A stretch of DNA of 64,000 nucleotides from an uncultured Clostridia bacterium (GTDB taxonomy: Bacteria > Bacillota > Clostridia > TANB77 > CAG-508): the NCBI GenBank assembly GCA_934121925.1, contig CAKOVK010000005.1, forward strand, positions 7,750-71,749, written 5' to 3'. Below, in pieces: positions 45,224 to 54,692 of the stretch (its first letter is position 1; every line of letters begins with the position of its first letter). Both the position numbers and the translations under genes were made by a program. The notes beneath the pieces are model-generated. The model worked only from the letters and a program-made list of their open reading frames with translations. It did no database searches and was not told the origin of the DNA.

Positions 45224-47083
45224 ATGAAATCCCTACAAGAAATAAGAAAAATAAGAGAAGAAAAAAGAAAAGAACTTGATTTACGTGTTAATTTAAAAGC
45301 AAATACAAGAGAAAAACATATTTTAGTGTGTCATGGTACAGGATGTACATCTTCTAAATCACCTAAAATAATAGAGAATTTTAGAAAAATAATAGATGAA
45401 AAGGGCATAAAAAATGTAAGAGTTATACAAACTGGCTGCTTTGGACTATGTGCAAAAGGACCAATAGTTATAATAAGACCAGAAGATACCTTTTATGCTA
45501 TGGTAAAACCAGAAGATTGCGAAGAGATAATAAATACACATATTTTAGAAGGAAAAACAGTAGAGAGATTACTTTGTAAAGATATTGACGATTCAGTAGT
45601 TCAAAGACTAGATGAATTAACATTTTACAAGAAACAAGAAAGAATTGCACTAAAAAATTGTGGAATAATTGACCCAGAAAATATTGATGAATACATAGCT
45701 TTTGATGGTTATAAAGCACTAGAAAAAGTATTATTTGAAATGAGCCAAGATGATGTTATAAATGAAGTGACAGAATCTGGACTTCGTGGTAGAGGCGGAG
45801 CTGGTTTCCCAACAGGCAAGAAATGGTATTTTACAAAGATAGCAGAAGGAGACAAAAAGTATGTAGTATGCAATGCAGATGAGGGAGATCCAGGTGCATT
45901 TATGGATAGGAGCATATTAGAAGGTGATCCACACTCTGTAATAGAAGCAATGATGATTGCTGGATATGCAGTTGGTGCAAATAAAGGATATATTTATGTA
46001 AGAGCAGAATATCCAATAGCTGTACATAGATTTCAAACTGCAATAAATCAAGCAAAAGAATATGGAATATTAGGTAAAAATATATTTGGAACAGACTTTA
46101 GCTTTGATTTAGAAATAAGACTTGGAGCAGGTGCATTTGTTTGTGGAGAAGAAACAGCACTATTAGAATCAATAGAAGGAAGAAGTGGTAGGCCAAGATT
46201 AAAGCCACCATTCCCAGCAAATTGTGGATTATGGCAAAAGCCAACACTAATAAATAACGTAGAAACTTATGCGAATATAACAAAAATAATATTAAATGGT
46301 GCAAAATGGTATAGCTCAATAGGAACAGAAAAATCAAAAGGAACAAAAGTATTTGCACTAGGTGGAAATGTTGTAAATGTAGGTCTCGTAGAAGTACCAA
46401 TGGGAACAACTTTAAGAGAAATAGTATTCGATATAGGTGGAGGAATTCCTGGAGGACATGAATTTAAAGCAGCACAAACAGGAGGACCATCAGGTGGATG
46501 TATACCAGCAGAACACTTAGATACACCAATAGATTATGAATCTTTATCACAAATAGGTTCAATGATGGGATCTGGTGGCCTAATTGTAATGGATGATACC
46601 AAATGTATGGTAAATCTTGCAAAATTCTATTTAGGATTTACAGTAGATGAATCATGCGGAAAATGTACACCATGTAGAATTGGAACTAAAAGAATGTTAG
46701 AAATTCTAGAAAAGATTACAGAAGGAAGTGGAGAAACAGAAGACTTAGAAAAATTAGAAAGACTTGCAAAAACAATACAAAAAGCTTCTGTATGCGGACT
46801 TGGTCAAACAGCGCCAAACCCAGTACTTAGCACAATGAAATATTTTAGAGATGAATATATTGCACATATAAGAGATAAAAAATGTCCCGCAAAAGAATGT
46901 AAAGCATTAAGAGCAATAGAAATTGACCCAGAAAAATGTAGAGGTTGTGGAATTTGCAAAAAGAATTGCCCAGTAAATGCAATAACAGGAGAAGTAAAAC
47001 AACCACACAAAATAGATGAGGATGTTTGTATTAAATGTGGTACATGTATTAGTAAATGCCCATTTAAAGCTATATCTAAGTAA
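45224..47083 (+). CDS. NuoF/HydB-like flavin subunit of the hydrogenase complex
   Basis: 619-aa subunit carrying NADH and FMN sites. An N-terminal [2Fe-2S] domain (VCHGTGCTSSKSPK, TGCFGLCAKGP) is followed by the NuoF core (GLRGRGGAGFPTGKKW, NADEGDPGAFMDR, and the cluster motif SCGKCTPCRIG). The C-terminus adds two [4Fe-4S] ferredoxin motifs (CRGCGICKKNCPVNA, CIKCGTCISKCPFKA). This layout is that of HydB in bifurcating hydrogenases. Confidence 0.95.
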   Translation: MKSLQEIRKIREEKRKELDLRVNLKANTREKHILVCHGTGCTSSKSPKIIENFRKIIDEKGIKNVRVIQTGCFGLCAKGPIVIIRPEDTFYAMVKPEDCEEIINTHILEGKTVERLLCKDIDDSVVQRLDELTFYKKQERIALKNCGIIDPENIDEYIAFDGYKALEKVLFEMSQDDVINEVTESGLRGRGGAGFPTGKKWYFTKIAEGDKKYVVCNADEGDPGAFMDRSILEGDPHSVIEAMMIAGYAVGANKGYIYVRAEYPIAVHRFQTAINQAKEYGILGKNIFGTDFSFDLEIRLGAGAFVCGEETALLESIEGRSGRPRLKPPFPANCGLWQKPTLINNVETYANITKIILNGAKWYSSIGTEKSKGTKVFALGGNVVNVGLVEVPMGTTLREIVFDIGGGIPGGHEFKAAQTGGPSGGCIPAEHLDTPIDYESLSQIGSMMGSGGLIVMDDTKCMVNLAKFYLGFTVDESCGKCTPCRIGTKRMLEILEKITEGSGETEDLEKLERLAKTIQKASVCGLGQTAPNPVLSTMKYFRDEYIAHIRDKKCPAKECKALRAIEIDPEKCRGCGICKKNCPVNAITGEVKQPHKIDEDVCIKCGTCISKCPFKAISK

Positions 47084-47124
47084 AAAAATTCATCTTGCGT
47101 TGTTAAACTTCGCAAAAATTGATG

Positions 47125-47152
47125 TGTAGGGGCAGACCTCTGTGACTGCCCA
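47125..47152. repeat. GTAGGGG palindromic intergenic repeat
   Basis: GTAGGGGCAGA and GACTGCCC arms, just before the hydA ribosome site. Confidence 0.6.
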
Positions 47153-47174
47153 GAACAGAAGGGAGAGAAGTAGT

Positions 47175-48923
47175 ATGTCAGAAATGATTAACCTAAAAAT
47201 AGATGGAATAGATGTAGAAGTGCCAAAAGGTACAACAATACTTCAAGCAGCTAAAAAAGCAAATATAGATATTCCAACATTGTGCTATTTAAAAGAAATA
47301 AATGAAATAGGGGATTGCAGAATTTGCATAGTAGAAGTTGAAGGAAGAAGAGGATTTGCAACATCTTGTATTCAAAAAGCAGAAGAGGGAATGGTAGTAC
47401 ATACGCATTCAAAGCAAATTATGGAAGCAAGAAAAGTAATACTAGATTTAATATTATCTAATCATCAAAGAGACTGTTTAACATGTACAAGGAACGGAAG
47501 TTGTGAGTTACAAACACTAGCAATGAAATTTAATGTAATGAATATTGAATATGAAGGAGAAAAATCAGTTCACAAAATAGATGATTTATCACCTTCAATA
47601 GTAAGAGATTTTAATAAATGTATACTTTGTAGAAGATGTATATCAACATGTAAAAAAGTTCAAAAAATAGGAGCAATAGACTGTGTAAATAGAGGATTTA
47701 ATTCTTGTGTATCAACAGTTGGAGACCATAGCTTAAATGATGTTAACTGTACATTTTGTGGGCAATGTATTACAGCATGCCCAGTTGGAGCGCTTCGTGA
47801 AAAAGACAGCACGGATTTAGTATGGAAAAAGCTAAAAGATGAAGATACATTTGTTGTAGTACAAACAGCACCTGCAGTTAGAGCAGCACTTGGAGAAGAG
47901 TTCGGAATGAAAATTGGAACAAATGTAACAGGGAAAATGGTAACATCACTTAAGAAGCTAGGATTTAACAAAGTGTTTGATACAAATACTGGTGCAGATT
48001 TAACAATAATGGAAGAAGCAAACGAATTTATCCAAAGATTTACGCAAGGGGGAACTTTACCAATGATTACATCTTGTAGTCCTGGATGGGTAAAATATAT
48101 AGAAATGAATTATCCAGAATTACTTTCACATTTATCAAGTTGCAAATCACCACATGAAATGTTTGGAGCAATATTAAAATCATATTATGCTTCAAAAGCT
48201 GGAATAGATCCAAAGAAAATGTTTGTTGTATCTGTAATGCCATGTATAGCTAAAAAGTTTGAGAGACAAAGAAAAGAGATGAAAAACGAAGAATTAGATA
48301 ATGTAGATGCAGTACTTACAACACGTGAACTTGCAAGAATGATAAAACAAGCAAATATAGATTTTGTGGAACTAGAAGATAGCAAGTTTGACGACCCAAT
48401 GGGAGAAGCAACAGGTGCGGGAGCTATATTTGGAACAACAGGGGGAGTAATGGAAGCAGCACTTCGTACAGCATATGAAACAATAACAGGTGAAGAACTA
48501 AAAAAACTAGACTTTGAAGAAGTAAGAGGTGAAAAAGGAATAAAAAAAGCAACAGTAAAAATTGGAGATAACGAAGTAAAAGTTGCAGTGGCACATGGTT
48601 TAGCAAATGCACAAAAAATAATGGAAGAAATAAAATCAGGAAAAGCAGAATATCAATTTGTAGAGATAATGGCTTGCCCAGGAGGATGTGTAATGGGTGG
48701 AGGACAGCCAATCAAAACATCAAAACAAAGAAGCGAATATGATATAAGAAAATTAAGAGCAGATTGTTTATATACTATTGATGAAAAAAGCACAATAAGA
48801 AAATCACACGAAAATCCAACAATTAAAAAGCTATATAAGGAATTTCTGGAGGAACCAGGTAGCCATAAAGCACATGAGCTATTACATACAACATATCATA
48901 AAAGGAATAAGTATAATATATGA
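47175..48923 (+). CDS. hydA: [FeFe]-hydrogenase catalytic subunit
   Basis: 582-aa catalytic subunit that evolves H2. The N-terminal [2Fe-2S] domain is followed by a His-Cys cluster region (HQRDCLTCTRNGSCELQ) and two [4Fe-4S] motifs (CILCRRCISTC, CTFCGQCITACPVGA). The H-cluster motifs TSCSPGWVKYIE, MPCIAKKFERQR and MACPGGCVMGGGQP are all intact, and the small-subunit region follows to the C-terminus. GGGAGAG precedes ATG 47175. Maturases (hydE/F/G) are not in the window. Confidence 0.97.
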   Translation: MSEMINLKIDGIDVEVPKGTTILQAAKKANIDIPTLCYLKEINEIGDCRICIVEVEGRRGFATSCIQKAEEGMVVHTHSKQIMEARKVILDLILSNHQRDCLTCTRNGSCELQTLAMKFNVMNIEYEGEKSVHKIDDLSPSIVRDFNKCILCRRCISTCKKVQKIGAIDCVNRGFNSCVSTVGDHSLNDVNCTFCGQCITACPVGALREKDSTDLVWKKLKDEDTFVVVQTAPAVRAALGEEFGMKIGTNVTGKMVTSLKKLGFNKVFDTNTGADLTIMEEANEFIQRFTQGGTLPMITSCSPGWVKYIEMNYPELLSHLSSCKSPHEMFGAILKSYYASKAGIDPKKMFVVSVMPCIAKKFERQRKEMKNEELDNVDAVLTTRELARMIKQANIDFVELEDSKFDDPMGEATGAGAIFGTTGGVMEAALRTAYETITGEELKKLDFEEVRGEKGIKKATVKIGDNEVKVAVAHGLANAQKIMEEIKSGKAEYQFVEIMACPGGCVMGGGQPIKTSKQRSEYDIRKLRADCLYTIDEKSTIRKSHENPTIKKLYKEFLEEPGSHKAHELLHTTYHKRNKYNI

Positions 48924-48950
48924 TTTATAAATAATTAAAATCACAAAAAC

Positions 48951-48979
48951 TGTCAAAAAAACAATTGACAGTTTTTCCT
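48951..48979 (+). terminator. Terminator after hydA
   Basis: AAAACTGTCAA pairs with TTGACAGTTTTT. A near copy follows nrdG (52699-52729). Confidence 0.85.
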
Positions 48980-48998
48980 TTTAATATATAATTAGCAC

Positions 48999-49073
48999 AA
49001 TAAATGCATAAAATATCATTAACAATTAATTTCCAAATTAATAAATAACCAAAATATAATTTATGCATTTATT
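48999..49073. mobile_element. 75-base MITE-like repeat, empty copy
   Basis: Terminal inverted repeats AATAAATGCATAAA (48999-49012) and TTTATGCATTTATT (49060-49073). The interior ATATCATTAA...AATTTCCAAA and the left flank match the repeat that carries the toxin-antitoxin genes at 52751-53353. Confidence 0.6.
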
Positions 49074-49689
49074 AATAAAGCAGTTTAATTTTATTACCAT
49101 TTTTAGAAATAAAGCCTTCATCAATTAAATTTTTAAGCTCCCTCATCATAGCACTTCTATCGACACTTAAGTAATCAGAAAGACTAGTTAAGGAAAAAGG
49201 TAGGACTATATTTTTACTAAAAGATTTGCTAGATAGAATATTAAAATAACTAAGAAGTTTTTCTCTAATACTCCTTTTAGAAAGCACTTCTATTCTTGTG
49301 TTTTGAGAAATTGAGTTATTTAAAGAAAGCTCTAAAAGATTAGAAATTAGAGTTGTATGAAAGCTACAATTTTGTTTACACTTTACGCGAATATCATCAT
49401 ATAAAAACAAAAGAACTTCGCACTTTTTTGTTGCTAGAACAAAAAGCTCATTGTTAGTATTAACATGATGAAAAACCTCTCCAAAAATATCGTTTTGTCC
49501 AAAGTGTTCTATAATATCTTTATTTCCTTTAAGATCATACCTAATAAGTTCAGCTTTACCAGAAAGTAAAATACAGATTTGTTTTCTCTTTTCCATATAG
49601 GTAGTAATAACAGTTCCAGTAGGAAAAGATTTTTTTTGAACTTTTATGCAATTATCTGAAATACTTTGAACTAAATCTGAAATTTCCAT
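49072..49689 (-). CDS. Crp/Fnr family transcriptional regulator
   Basis: 205-aa regulator. The cyclic-nucleotide-binding-like domain is at about 15-120 (FPTGTVITTYMEKRKQICILLSGKAELI, in parts; HFGQNDIFGEVF). The C-terminal winged helix ends LSDYLSVDRSAMMRELKNLIDEGFISKNG. ATG 49689 follows CAGGAG. It has several cysteines but no FNR-type cluster motif at the N-terminus. It lies between the hydrogenase and anaerobic ribonucleotide reductase operons, so a role in redox or anaerobic control is plausible. Confidence 0.9.
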   Translation of the reverse strand: MEISDLVQSISDNCIKVQKKSFPTGTVITTYMEKRKQICILLSGKAELIRYDLKGNKDIIEHFGQNDIFGEVFHHVNTNNELFVLATKKCEVLLFLYDDIRVKCKQNCSFHTTLISNLLELSLNNSISQNTRIEVLSKRSIREKLLSYFNILSSKSFSKNIVLPFSLTSLSDYLSVDRSAMMRELKNLIDEGFISKNGNKIKLLY

Positions 49690-49720
49690 TATAAATCTCC
49701 TGTAAATCGTAATTTGTGTG

Positions 49721-49791
49721 AGGGGGAATTCTAGGGACTGTCCTTCAAAATCACCAAACATGGGGATTTTGGGGACTGTCCTGAATTCACC
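49721..49791. repeat. GGGGAC-family palindrome upstream of nrdD
   Basis: GAATTCTAGGGACTGTCCTT and GGGGACTGTCCTGAATTC form an imperfect inverted repeat. The rest of the 333-base gap holds the AT-rich nrdD promoter region (TATAAT at 49974-49979) and a TTGCAAATGCAA near-palindrome at about 49940. Confidence 0.5.
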
Positions 49792-50022
49792 CGGAACTAA
49801 ACAAATTACACTCTTTTTAACAATTATAATATATTACAACTGAAAAAACAACAAAAAATGTAACACAATTGTAACAATTCAAATAAACCTACACTATCAA
49901 AGAGTACAAAAGATTATAAAAAGTTTTTTTGAGAAAATATTGCAAATGCAACAGAATACAAAAAATAATGGTGTATAATTAGTCGGTAAGCAAAAAGAGT
50001 TTTCGAAAGAGGGGACATATTA

Positions 50023-52149
50023 ATGAAGGTAATAAAAAGAGATGGAAAAGCCGTAGATTATAACAGAGAGAAAATACAAATAGCAATAGAAAAAGCAAAT
50101 AACGAAGTAAAACCTAAAGAAAGAATAACAAAAACAGAAATTAGAGAAATAACTAAATATATAGAAGAGTTAGATAAAAAAAGAATATTAGTAGAAGATG
50201 TTCAAGATATAATAGAACAGCAATTAATGGATAGAAAAAAATTTGAGCTTGCAAAAAAATATATGATTTATAGATACACTAGAGCATTAGTTAGAAAATC
50301 TAATACTACAGATGAATCTATATTAGGTTTAATAAAAAACAAAAATAAAGAATTACTAGAAGAAAATTCTAATAAAAATGCAGTACTTGCTTCAACACAA
50401 AGAGATTACATTGCAGGAGAGGTTTCAAAAGATTTAACAAAAAGAATATTATTACCAGAAAAAATTGCAAAAGCACATGAAGAAGGAATATTGCATTTTC
50501 ATGATATGGACTATTTTTTGCAACCAATATTTAATTGTTGCTTAATAAATATTGGAGATATGTTAGATAATGGAACAGTTATGAATGGTAAACTTATTGA
50601 ATCTCCAAAAAGTTTTCAAGTTGCATGTACAATTATGACACAAATAATTGCGTCAGTTGCATCTAACCAATATGGTGGACAATCAGTTGATATTAGCCAT
50701 TTAGGAAAATATGTAAGAAGAAGTTATAATAAATTTAAAAAAGAATTAGAAGAAGAATTTGGTAAGGAATTAACACCAGAACTAATAGAGAAACTTACAA
50801 ATCAAAGACTAAAAAAAGAAGTATCAGCAGGAGTACAAACAATTCAATATCAAATAAATACATTAATGACAACAAATGGACAATCTCCTTTTGTAACAAT
50901 ATTTTTAAACTTAAAGAAAGATGACCCATATATAAAAGAAAATGCAATGATAATAGAAGAAATTCTAAAACAAAGATATGAAGGAATAAAAAATGAAAAG
51001 GGTGTATATATTACACCAGCATTCCCTAAATTAATATATGTATTAGATGAACATAATTGTTTAAAGGGTGGAGAATATGACTACTTAACTAAACTTGCAG
51101 TAAAGTGTTCTTCAAAAAGATTATATCCAGATTACATATCAGCAAAAAAAATGAGAGAAAATTACGAAGGAAATGTATTTAGTCCAATGGGATGTAGAAG
51201 CTTTTTAGCTCCATGGAAAGATGAAAATGGTAATTACAAATTTGAAGGAAGATTCAATCAAGGGGTTGTTAGTATTAATTTACCTCAAATTGGAATTATT
51301 GCAGATGGTGATGAAGATAAATTCTGGGAACTATTTGATGAGAGATTAGAGCTATGTAAGGAAGCATTAATGTGTAGAGATTATGCATTGCTTGGAACAT
51401 TAAGTAATACAAGTCCAATACATTGGAGATATGGTGCAATAGCACGTATGGAAGCTGGAGAAAAGATAGATAAACTACTAAAGGGTGGGTATTCTTCAAT
51501 TTCTTTAGGGTATATAGGAATATATGAAGTTACAAAGCTAATGAAGGGAGTATCACATACAACACCAGAAGGGCACGACTTTGCAATTAAGGTAATGAAG
51601 CATCTAAAGGAAGCTACAGAAAAATGGAAGAAAGAAACTGGAATAGGTTTTGCCTTATATGGAACTCCTGCAGAAAGTTTGTGTTATAGATTCGCTAGAA
51701 TAGATAGAGAAAAATTTGGGGAAATTAGAGATATTACAGATAAGGGATATTATACAAATTCATACCATGTTGATGTAAGAGAAGAAATAGATGCTTTTGA
51801 AAAATTATCATTTGAAAGTGAATTCCAAAAGTTATCATTAGGAGGAGCTATTTCTTACATAGAAATTCCAAATATGAGACACAATTTAAAAGCGTTAGAA
51901 GATGTTGTTAAATTTATTTATGACAATATTCAATATGCAGAATTCAATACAAAATCTGATTATTGCCATGTTTGCGGATTTGATGGAGAGATAATAGTAA
52001 ATGATAATCTAGAGTGGGAATGCCCAAACTGTGGGAATAAAGACAAAAATAAAATGAATGTAACAAGGCGTACTTGTGGTTATTTAGGCGAAAATTTTTG
52101 GAATGAAGGAAAAACAAAAGAAATAAAATCGAGAGTATTACATTTGTAA
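50023..52149 (+). CDS. nrdD: Anaerobic ribonucleoside-triphosphate reductase
   Basis: 708-aa class III reductase that makes dNTPs without oxygen. An N-terminal ATP-cone (MKVIKRDGKAVDYNREKIQIA) is followed by the catalytic barrel (FHDMDYFLQPIFNC, NTLMTTNGQSPFVT). The zinc site is CHVCGF...CPNCG. The glycyl-radical loop is RRTCGYLGENFWNEGKTKEI (split here). GAGGGG precedes ATG. It is cotranscribed with its activase nrdG 7 bases downstream. Confidence 0.97.
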   Translation: MKVIKRDGKAVDYNREKIQIAIEKANNEVKPKERITKTEIREITKYIEELDKKRILVEDVQDIIEQQLMDRKKFELAKKYMIYRYTRALVRKSNTTDESILGLIKNKNKELLEENSNKNAVLASTQRDYIAGEVSKDLTKRILLPEKIAKAHEEGILHFHDMDYFLQPIFNCCLINIGDMLDNGTVMNGKLIESPKSFQVACTIMTQIIASVASNQYGGQSVDISHLGKYVRRSYNKFKKELEEEFGKELTPELIEKLTNQRLKKEVSAGVQTIQYQINTLMTTNGQSPFVTIFLNLKKDDPYIKENAMIIEEILKQRYEGIKNEKGVYITPAFPKLIYVLDEHNCLKGGEYDYLTKLAVKCSSKRLYPDYISAKKMRENYEGNVFSPMGCRSFLAPWKDENGNYKFEGRFNQGVVSINLPQIGIIADGDEDKFWELFDERLELCKEALMCRDYALLGTLSNTSPIHWRYGAIARMEAGEKIDKLLKGGYSSISLGYIGIYEVTKLMKGVSHTTPEGHDFAIKVMKHLKEATEKWKKETGIGFALYGTPAESLCYRFARIDREKFGEIRDITDKGYYTNSYHVDVREEIDAFEKLSFESEFQKLSLGGAISYIEIPNMRHNLKALEDVVKFIYDNIQYAEFNTKSDYCHVCGFDGEIIVNDNLEWECPNCGNKDKNKMNVTRRTCGYLGENFWNEGKTKEIKSRVLHL

Positions 52150-52165
52150 AAAAAGGATGATTTTT

Positions 52166-52696
52166 ATGAAGTATGCAAAAATAAAAAAATGCGATGTAGC
52201 AAATGGACCAGGAGTAAGAGTTTCTCTATTTGTTAGTGGATGTAATCATCACTGCAAAAATTGCTTTAATAGAGAAGCTTGGGATTTTAACTATGGAAAA
52301 GAATTTACTGAGGATGAACAAAATGAAATAATAGAAGATTTAAAACCAGAATATATAACGGGACTAAGCCTTTTAGGGGGAGAACCATTTGAAAGAACAA
52401 ATCAAGAAGGTTTAGTACCACTCATAAAAAAAGTAAAAGAAAAATATCCTAATAAAAAAATATGGTGCTATACCGGATTTACATTTGACAATCAAATAAT
52501 AGGAGAAATGATAAAAAAAGAGGATAGAAAAACCACAAAAGAAATGCTAGAGAACATAGATTACATAGTAGATGGAAAATTTGTAGAGGAATTAAAAGAT
52601 CCAAAACTTAGATTTAGAGGTTCTAGTAATCAAAGAATTATAGATGTAAAGAAAAGCTTAAGAGAAAATAGAATTGTAAATTGGAAAGAAGAATAA
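52166..52696 (+). CDS. nrdG: Anaerobic ribonucleotide reductase activating protein
   Basis: 176-aa radical SAM activase that generates the glycyl radical on NrdD. The cluster motif is CNHHCKNC (C-x3-C-x2-C) near residue 25-32, followed by LSLLGGEPF. ATG 52166 is preferred over ATG 52157, because AAAGG overlaps the first ATG. Confidence 0.96.
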   Translation: MKYAKIKKCDVANGPGVRVSLFVSGCNHHCKNCFNREAWDFNYGKEFTEDEQNEIIEDLKPEYITGLSLLGGEPFERTNQEGLVPLIKKVKEKYPNKKIWCYTGFTFDNQIIGEMIKKEDRKTTKEMLENIDYIVDGKFVEELKDPKLRFRGSSNQRIIDVKKSLRENRIVNWKEE

Positions 52697-52698
52697 AA

Positions 52699-52729
52699 AC
52701 TGTCAAAAAAACAATTAACAGTTTTTTCC
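52699..52729 (+). terminator. Terminator after nrdG
   Basis: AAAACTGTCAA...TTAACAGTTTTTT, a near copy of the hydA terminator. Confidence 0.8.
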
Positions 52730-52793
52730 TTTTACTGTATAATTAAACACAATAAATGCATAAATTAAAAAAATAGGTAAAGGGTGTGATATT

Positions 52794-53036
52794 ATGACAT
52801 ATGTAGAAGAAAATATAAAAAAACTAAAAGAGCTAAAAAAATTACCATATAAAGAATTATATAAAATGAGAAATGAAATAAAAAATAATCCTAATGCATC
52901 AAGAGCAGATGTTATAAACATTTGTGTAGCGTGTGGTGAAGTAGAAATAGATCAAAACATAGGAAGAACTTATACAATGGATGAAATAGAAAGAGAATTT
53001 AATATTGGCAAATATAGAGTTAAAACAAAATGCTAA
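52794..53036 (+). CDS. Probable antitoxin of a RelBE/ParDE-type module
   Basis: 80-aa protein upstream of and overlapping a RelE/ParE-like toxin by 32 bases, the usual order for such modules. Charged N-terminal helix (EENIKKLKELKKLPYKELYK), a central segment with two cysteines (NICVACGEVE), and a C-terminal helix. I see no clear DNA-binding motif of a known antitoxin class. It is assigned by position. Antitoxins usually autorepress; no operator was identified. Confidence 0.65.
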   Translation: MTYVEENIKKLKELKKLPYKELYKMRNEIKNNPNASRADVINICVACGEVEIDQNIGRTYTMDEIEREFNIGKYRVKTKC

Positions 53037-53307
53037 AGAAGATTTAGAACATATTAGAGAATATATTTCAAGAGATTCTATATATTATGCAGATAAAACA
53101 ATAGAAGAAATAGTAAAAAAAGTAGCAAACTTATCAATTTTTCCATATATGGGAAGGAAAATACCAGAATATAATAATACATATTTAAGAGAGATAATAT
53201 ACAAATCATATAGAATTTTGTATAAAGTTAATTCTAACGTTTTTATCTTAAACGTTATGCACCATTCTAGGGAACTTTTAAATTCAATAAATATCATTAA
53301 AAATTAA
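53005..53307 (+). CDS. RelE/ParE-superfamily toxin
   Basis: 100-aa toxin-fold protein: NAKEDLEHIREYISRDS, then FPYMGRKIPEYNNTYLREIIYKSYRILYKV, and VFILNVMHHSREL. This strand-helix order with R-E-I/Y-R-I-x-Y is typical of ParE/RelE toxins. ParE-like members poison gyrase and RelE-like members cut mRNA; sequence alone does not decide. The start is TTG 53005, inside the antitoxin gene. Confidence 0.85.
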   Translation: MANIELKQNAKEDLEHIREYISRDSIYYADKTIEEIVKKVANLSIFPYMGRKIPEYNNTYLREIIYKSYRILYKVNSNVFILNVMHHSRELLNSINIIKN

Positions 53308-53378
53308 TTTCCAAAACTAATAATTAATCAAAGGTATAATTTATGCATTTATTAATATAAGGTTAATATAATTTTATT

Positions 53379-54090
53379 ATGATAAAAGTATATAACATGA
53401 AAAGTATATTAAAAATAACCGCAATAATATTATTATTTGCTATTACAATTGCAATATTAAGCAACAAAATTAGTATGAAAAAAGCTATTGAGACTTCATC
53501 TAATTCGAAAAGCACATATAAAATACTAGTTGATGTGGAAGAATCCAAGTTATATTTATTTGAAAATGATATACTTTCAAAAGAATATAAATGCTCAGGA
53601 GGGAAATGGTCAACACCTTCACCTATTGGAACATGGACCATAACTTCAAAAGCAAAATGGGGAGAAGGTTTTGGCCGGAAGCTGGATGGGGCTTAATGTA
53701 CCTTGGGGAAAATTTGGAATACACGGAACCTTGGATCCATATTCTTTAGGCTGGTCAAGCTCTCATGGTTGTATAAGAATGGACAATAATGATGTAGCGG
53801 AACTATATAAAATAATCCCAATAGGAACTAGAGTCACTATTGTGGATGGTGTGTATGGAGTTTTTGGTAGAGGATTTAGAGATTTAAAATCTGGAATGTA
53901 TGGTGCAGATGTAATGGAAATACAAAAAAAACTAAAAGAATTAGGCTTTTTTTCTGGGAATCCAAATGGAAAGTTTGAGATAGAAACAGAAAAAGCTGTG
54001 CAAAAATATTGCAAGGCAAATGGAATATATTCTAGAAAGACAATAGATGTGAACCTGCAGAAACATATGGGATTTGAATTAATAGATTAA
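53379..54090 (+). CDS. L,D-transpeptidase with PG-binding domain (needs +1 shift at CGG)
   Basis: 236-aa exported cell-wall crosslinking enzyme once bridged. One N-terminal membrane segment (about 10-27) is followed by a YkuD domain with the active motif GIHGT...SSHGCIRM (catalytic Cys). A C-terminal PG_binding_1 domain follows (GMYGADVMEIQKKLKELGFF). Zero-frame CGG 53676-53678 breaks the frame at codon 100; skipping C53676 gives GFGGSWMGLN, ahead of the active site. Unshifted reading stops at TAA five codons on. The start is probably ATG 53379, though ATG 53397 is possible; neither has a clear ribosome site. Confidence 0.87.
53676..53678 (+). other. CGG +1 frameshift site 12 (L,D-transpeptidase, Gly100)
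   Basis: Zero-frame TTT GGC CGG AAG CTG GAT GGG GCT TAA. Skipping C53676 gives GGC GGA AGC TGG ATG (GGSWM). Confidence 0.92.
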
Positions 54091-54123
54091 TTACAAAATT
54101 AGTAAAAAATATTTTACAAATTG

Positions 54124-54153
54124 TTGACAAGCCACATTTACCTGTGATATTAT
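54124..54153 (+). promoter_or_regulatory. Promoter of rpoBC
   Basis: Perfect TTGACA at 54124-54129 and TATTAT at 54148-54153, 18 bases apart. It lies nearly 560 bases before rpoB, so the transcript has a long leader. Confidence 0.7.
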
Positions 54154-54253
54154 TATATGGCACATATTTTGTACATATAAATATGTAGCTCTTATATAGT
54201 ACTAAGGGTGGTTAAAATAAAGAAAATAGTAATATAAAATTTATATAATAAAA

Positions 54254-54312
54254 TAAAAGTGTAGAAGCTATAAAAGCTTAAGAAATGCAAAGACATTCCT
54301 ACACTTTTTTGT
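54254..54312 (+). terminator. Hairpin with T tract in the rpoB leader (possible attenuator)
   Basis: AAAAGTGTAG pairs with CTACACTTTTTT around a 37-base insert that itself contains AGCTATAAAAGCT. It resembles a terminator placed between the promoter and rpoB. Confidence 0.6.
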
Positions 54313-54435
54313 TGTATAGGGAAAATCGAAGATTTTTATATACAACAAAATGCTATAATCGCTATTGCCTTTGAGATTTCCTCATTACATTCGGAAACTC
54401 AAATCGGCGAGAAGAAAAGATGGCAAAGCCACTTT
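54312..54435. repeat. Composite of repeats R1 and R2 in the rpoB leader
   Basis: TTGTATAGGGAAAATCGAAG...TATACAAC (R1 half) is followed by inverted R2 (CGCTATTGCCTTTGAGATTT, CCTCATTACATTCGGAAACTC). It is intergenic. I see no gene in 54154-54711. Confidence 0.6.
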
Positions 54436-54628
54436 TCTTAGTATTGCTTTTAGACATAAAAATTAAATAAAGAGGAATTAAATATTAATCCAGGTTATAA
54501 AAATTAAAATCCATTAGGGCAGTACGGTTTTGAGGATTATAATACATTAATATTTAAGAGGGACTTTATTTAATTAAAAGTTAGAAATCTAATTTCTACA
54601 TAAATATATCTGCTCAAACAATAATTAA

Positions 54629-54692
54629 GAAGTGCGAAGTGCGAAGTGCGAAGTGCGAAAAGCACACCTCCCACATCACACCTCCCACATCA
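54629..54692. repeat. Short tandem repeats before rpoB
   Basis: Four copies of AGTGCGA (54631-54658), then two copies of CACACCTCCCACAT (from about 54663), ending just before the rpoB ribosome site AAAGGGAG. Confidence 0.8.

Larger units (their letters stand above)
52751..53353. mobile_element. MITE-like repeat carrying a toxin-antitoxin pair (filled copy)
   Basis: The same terminal inverted repeats as at 48999-49073 occur at 52751-52764 and 53340-53353. The right interior (53287-53339) matches the empty copy, while 52765-53286 is extra and holds the two genes. This is consistent with a gene-carrying element and its deletion derivative. Confidence 0.6.

Noticed and set aside
54629..54692. 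CRISPR-like array in the tandem repeats before rpoB
   Set aside because: The units are 7 and 14 bases, directly abutting, with no spacers.
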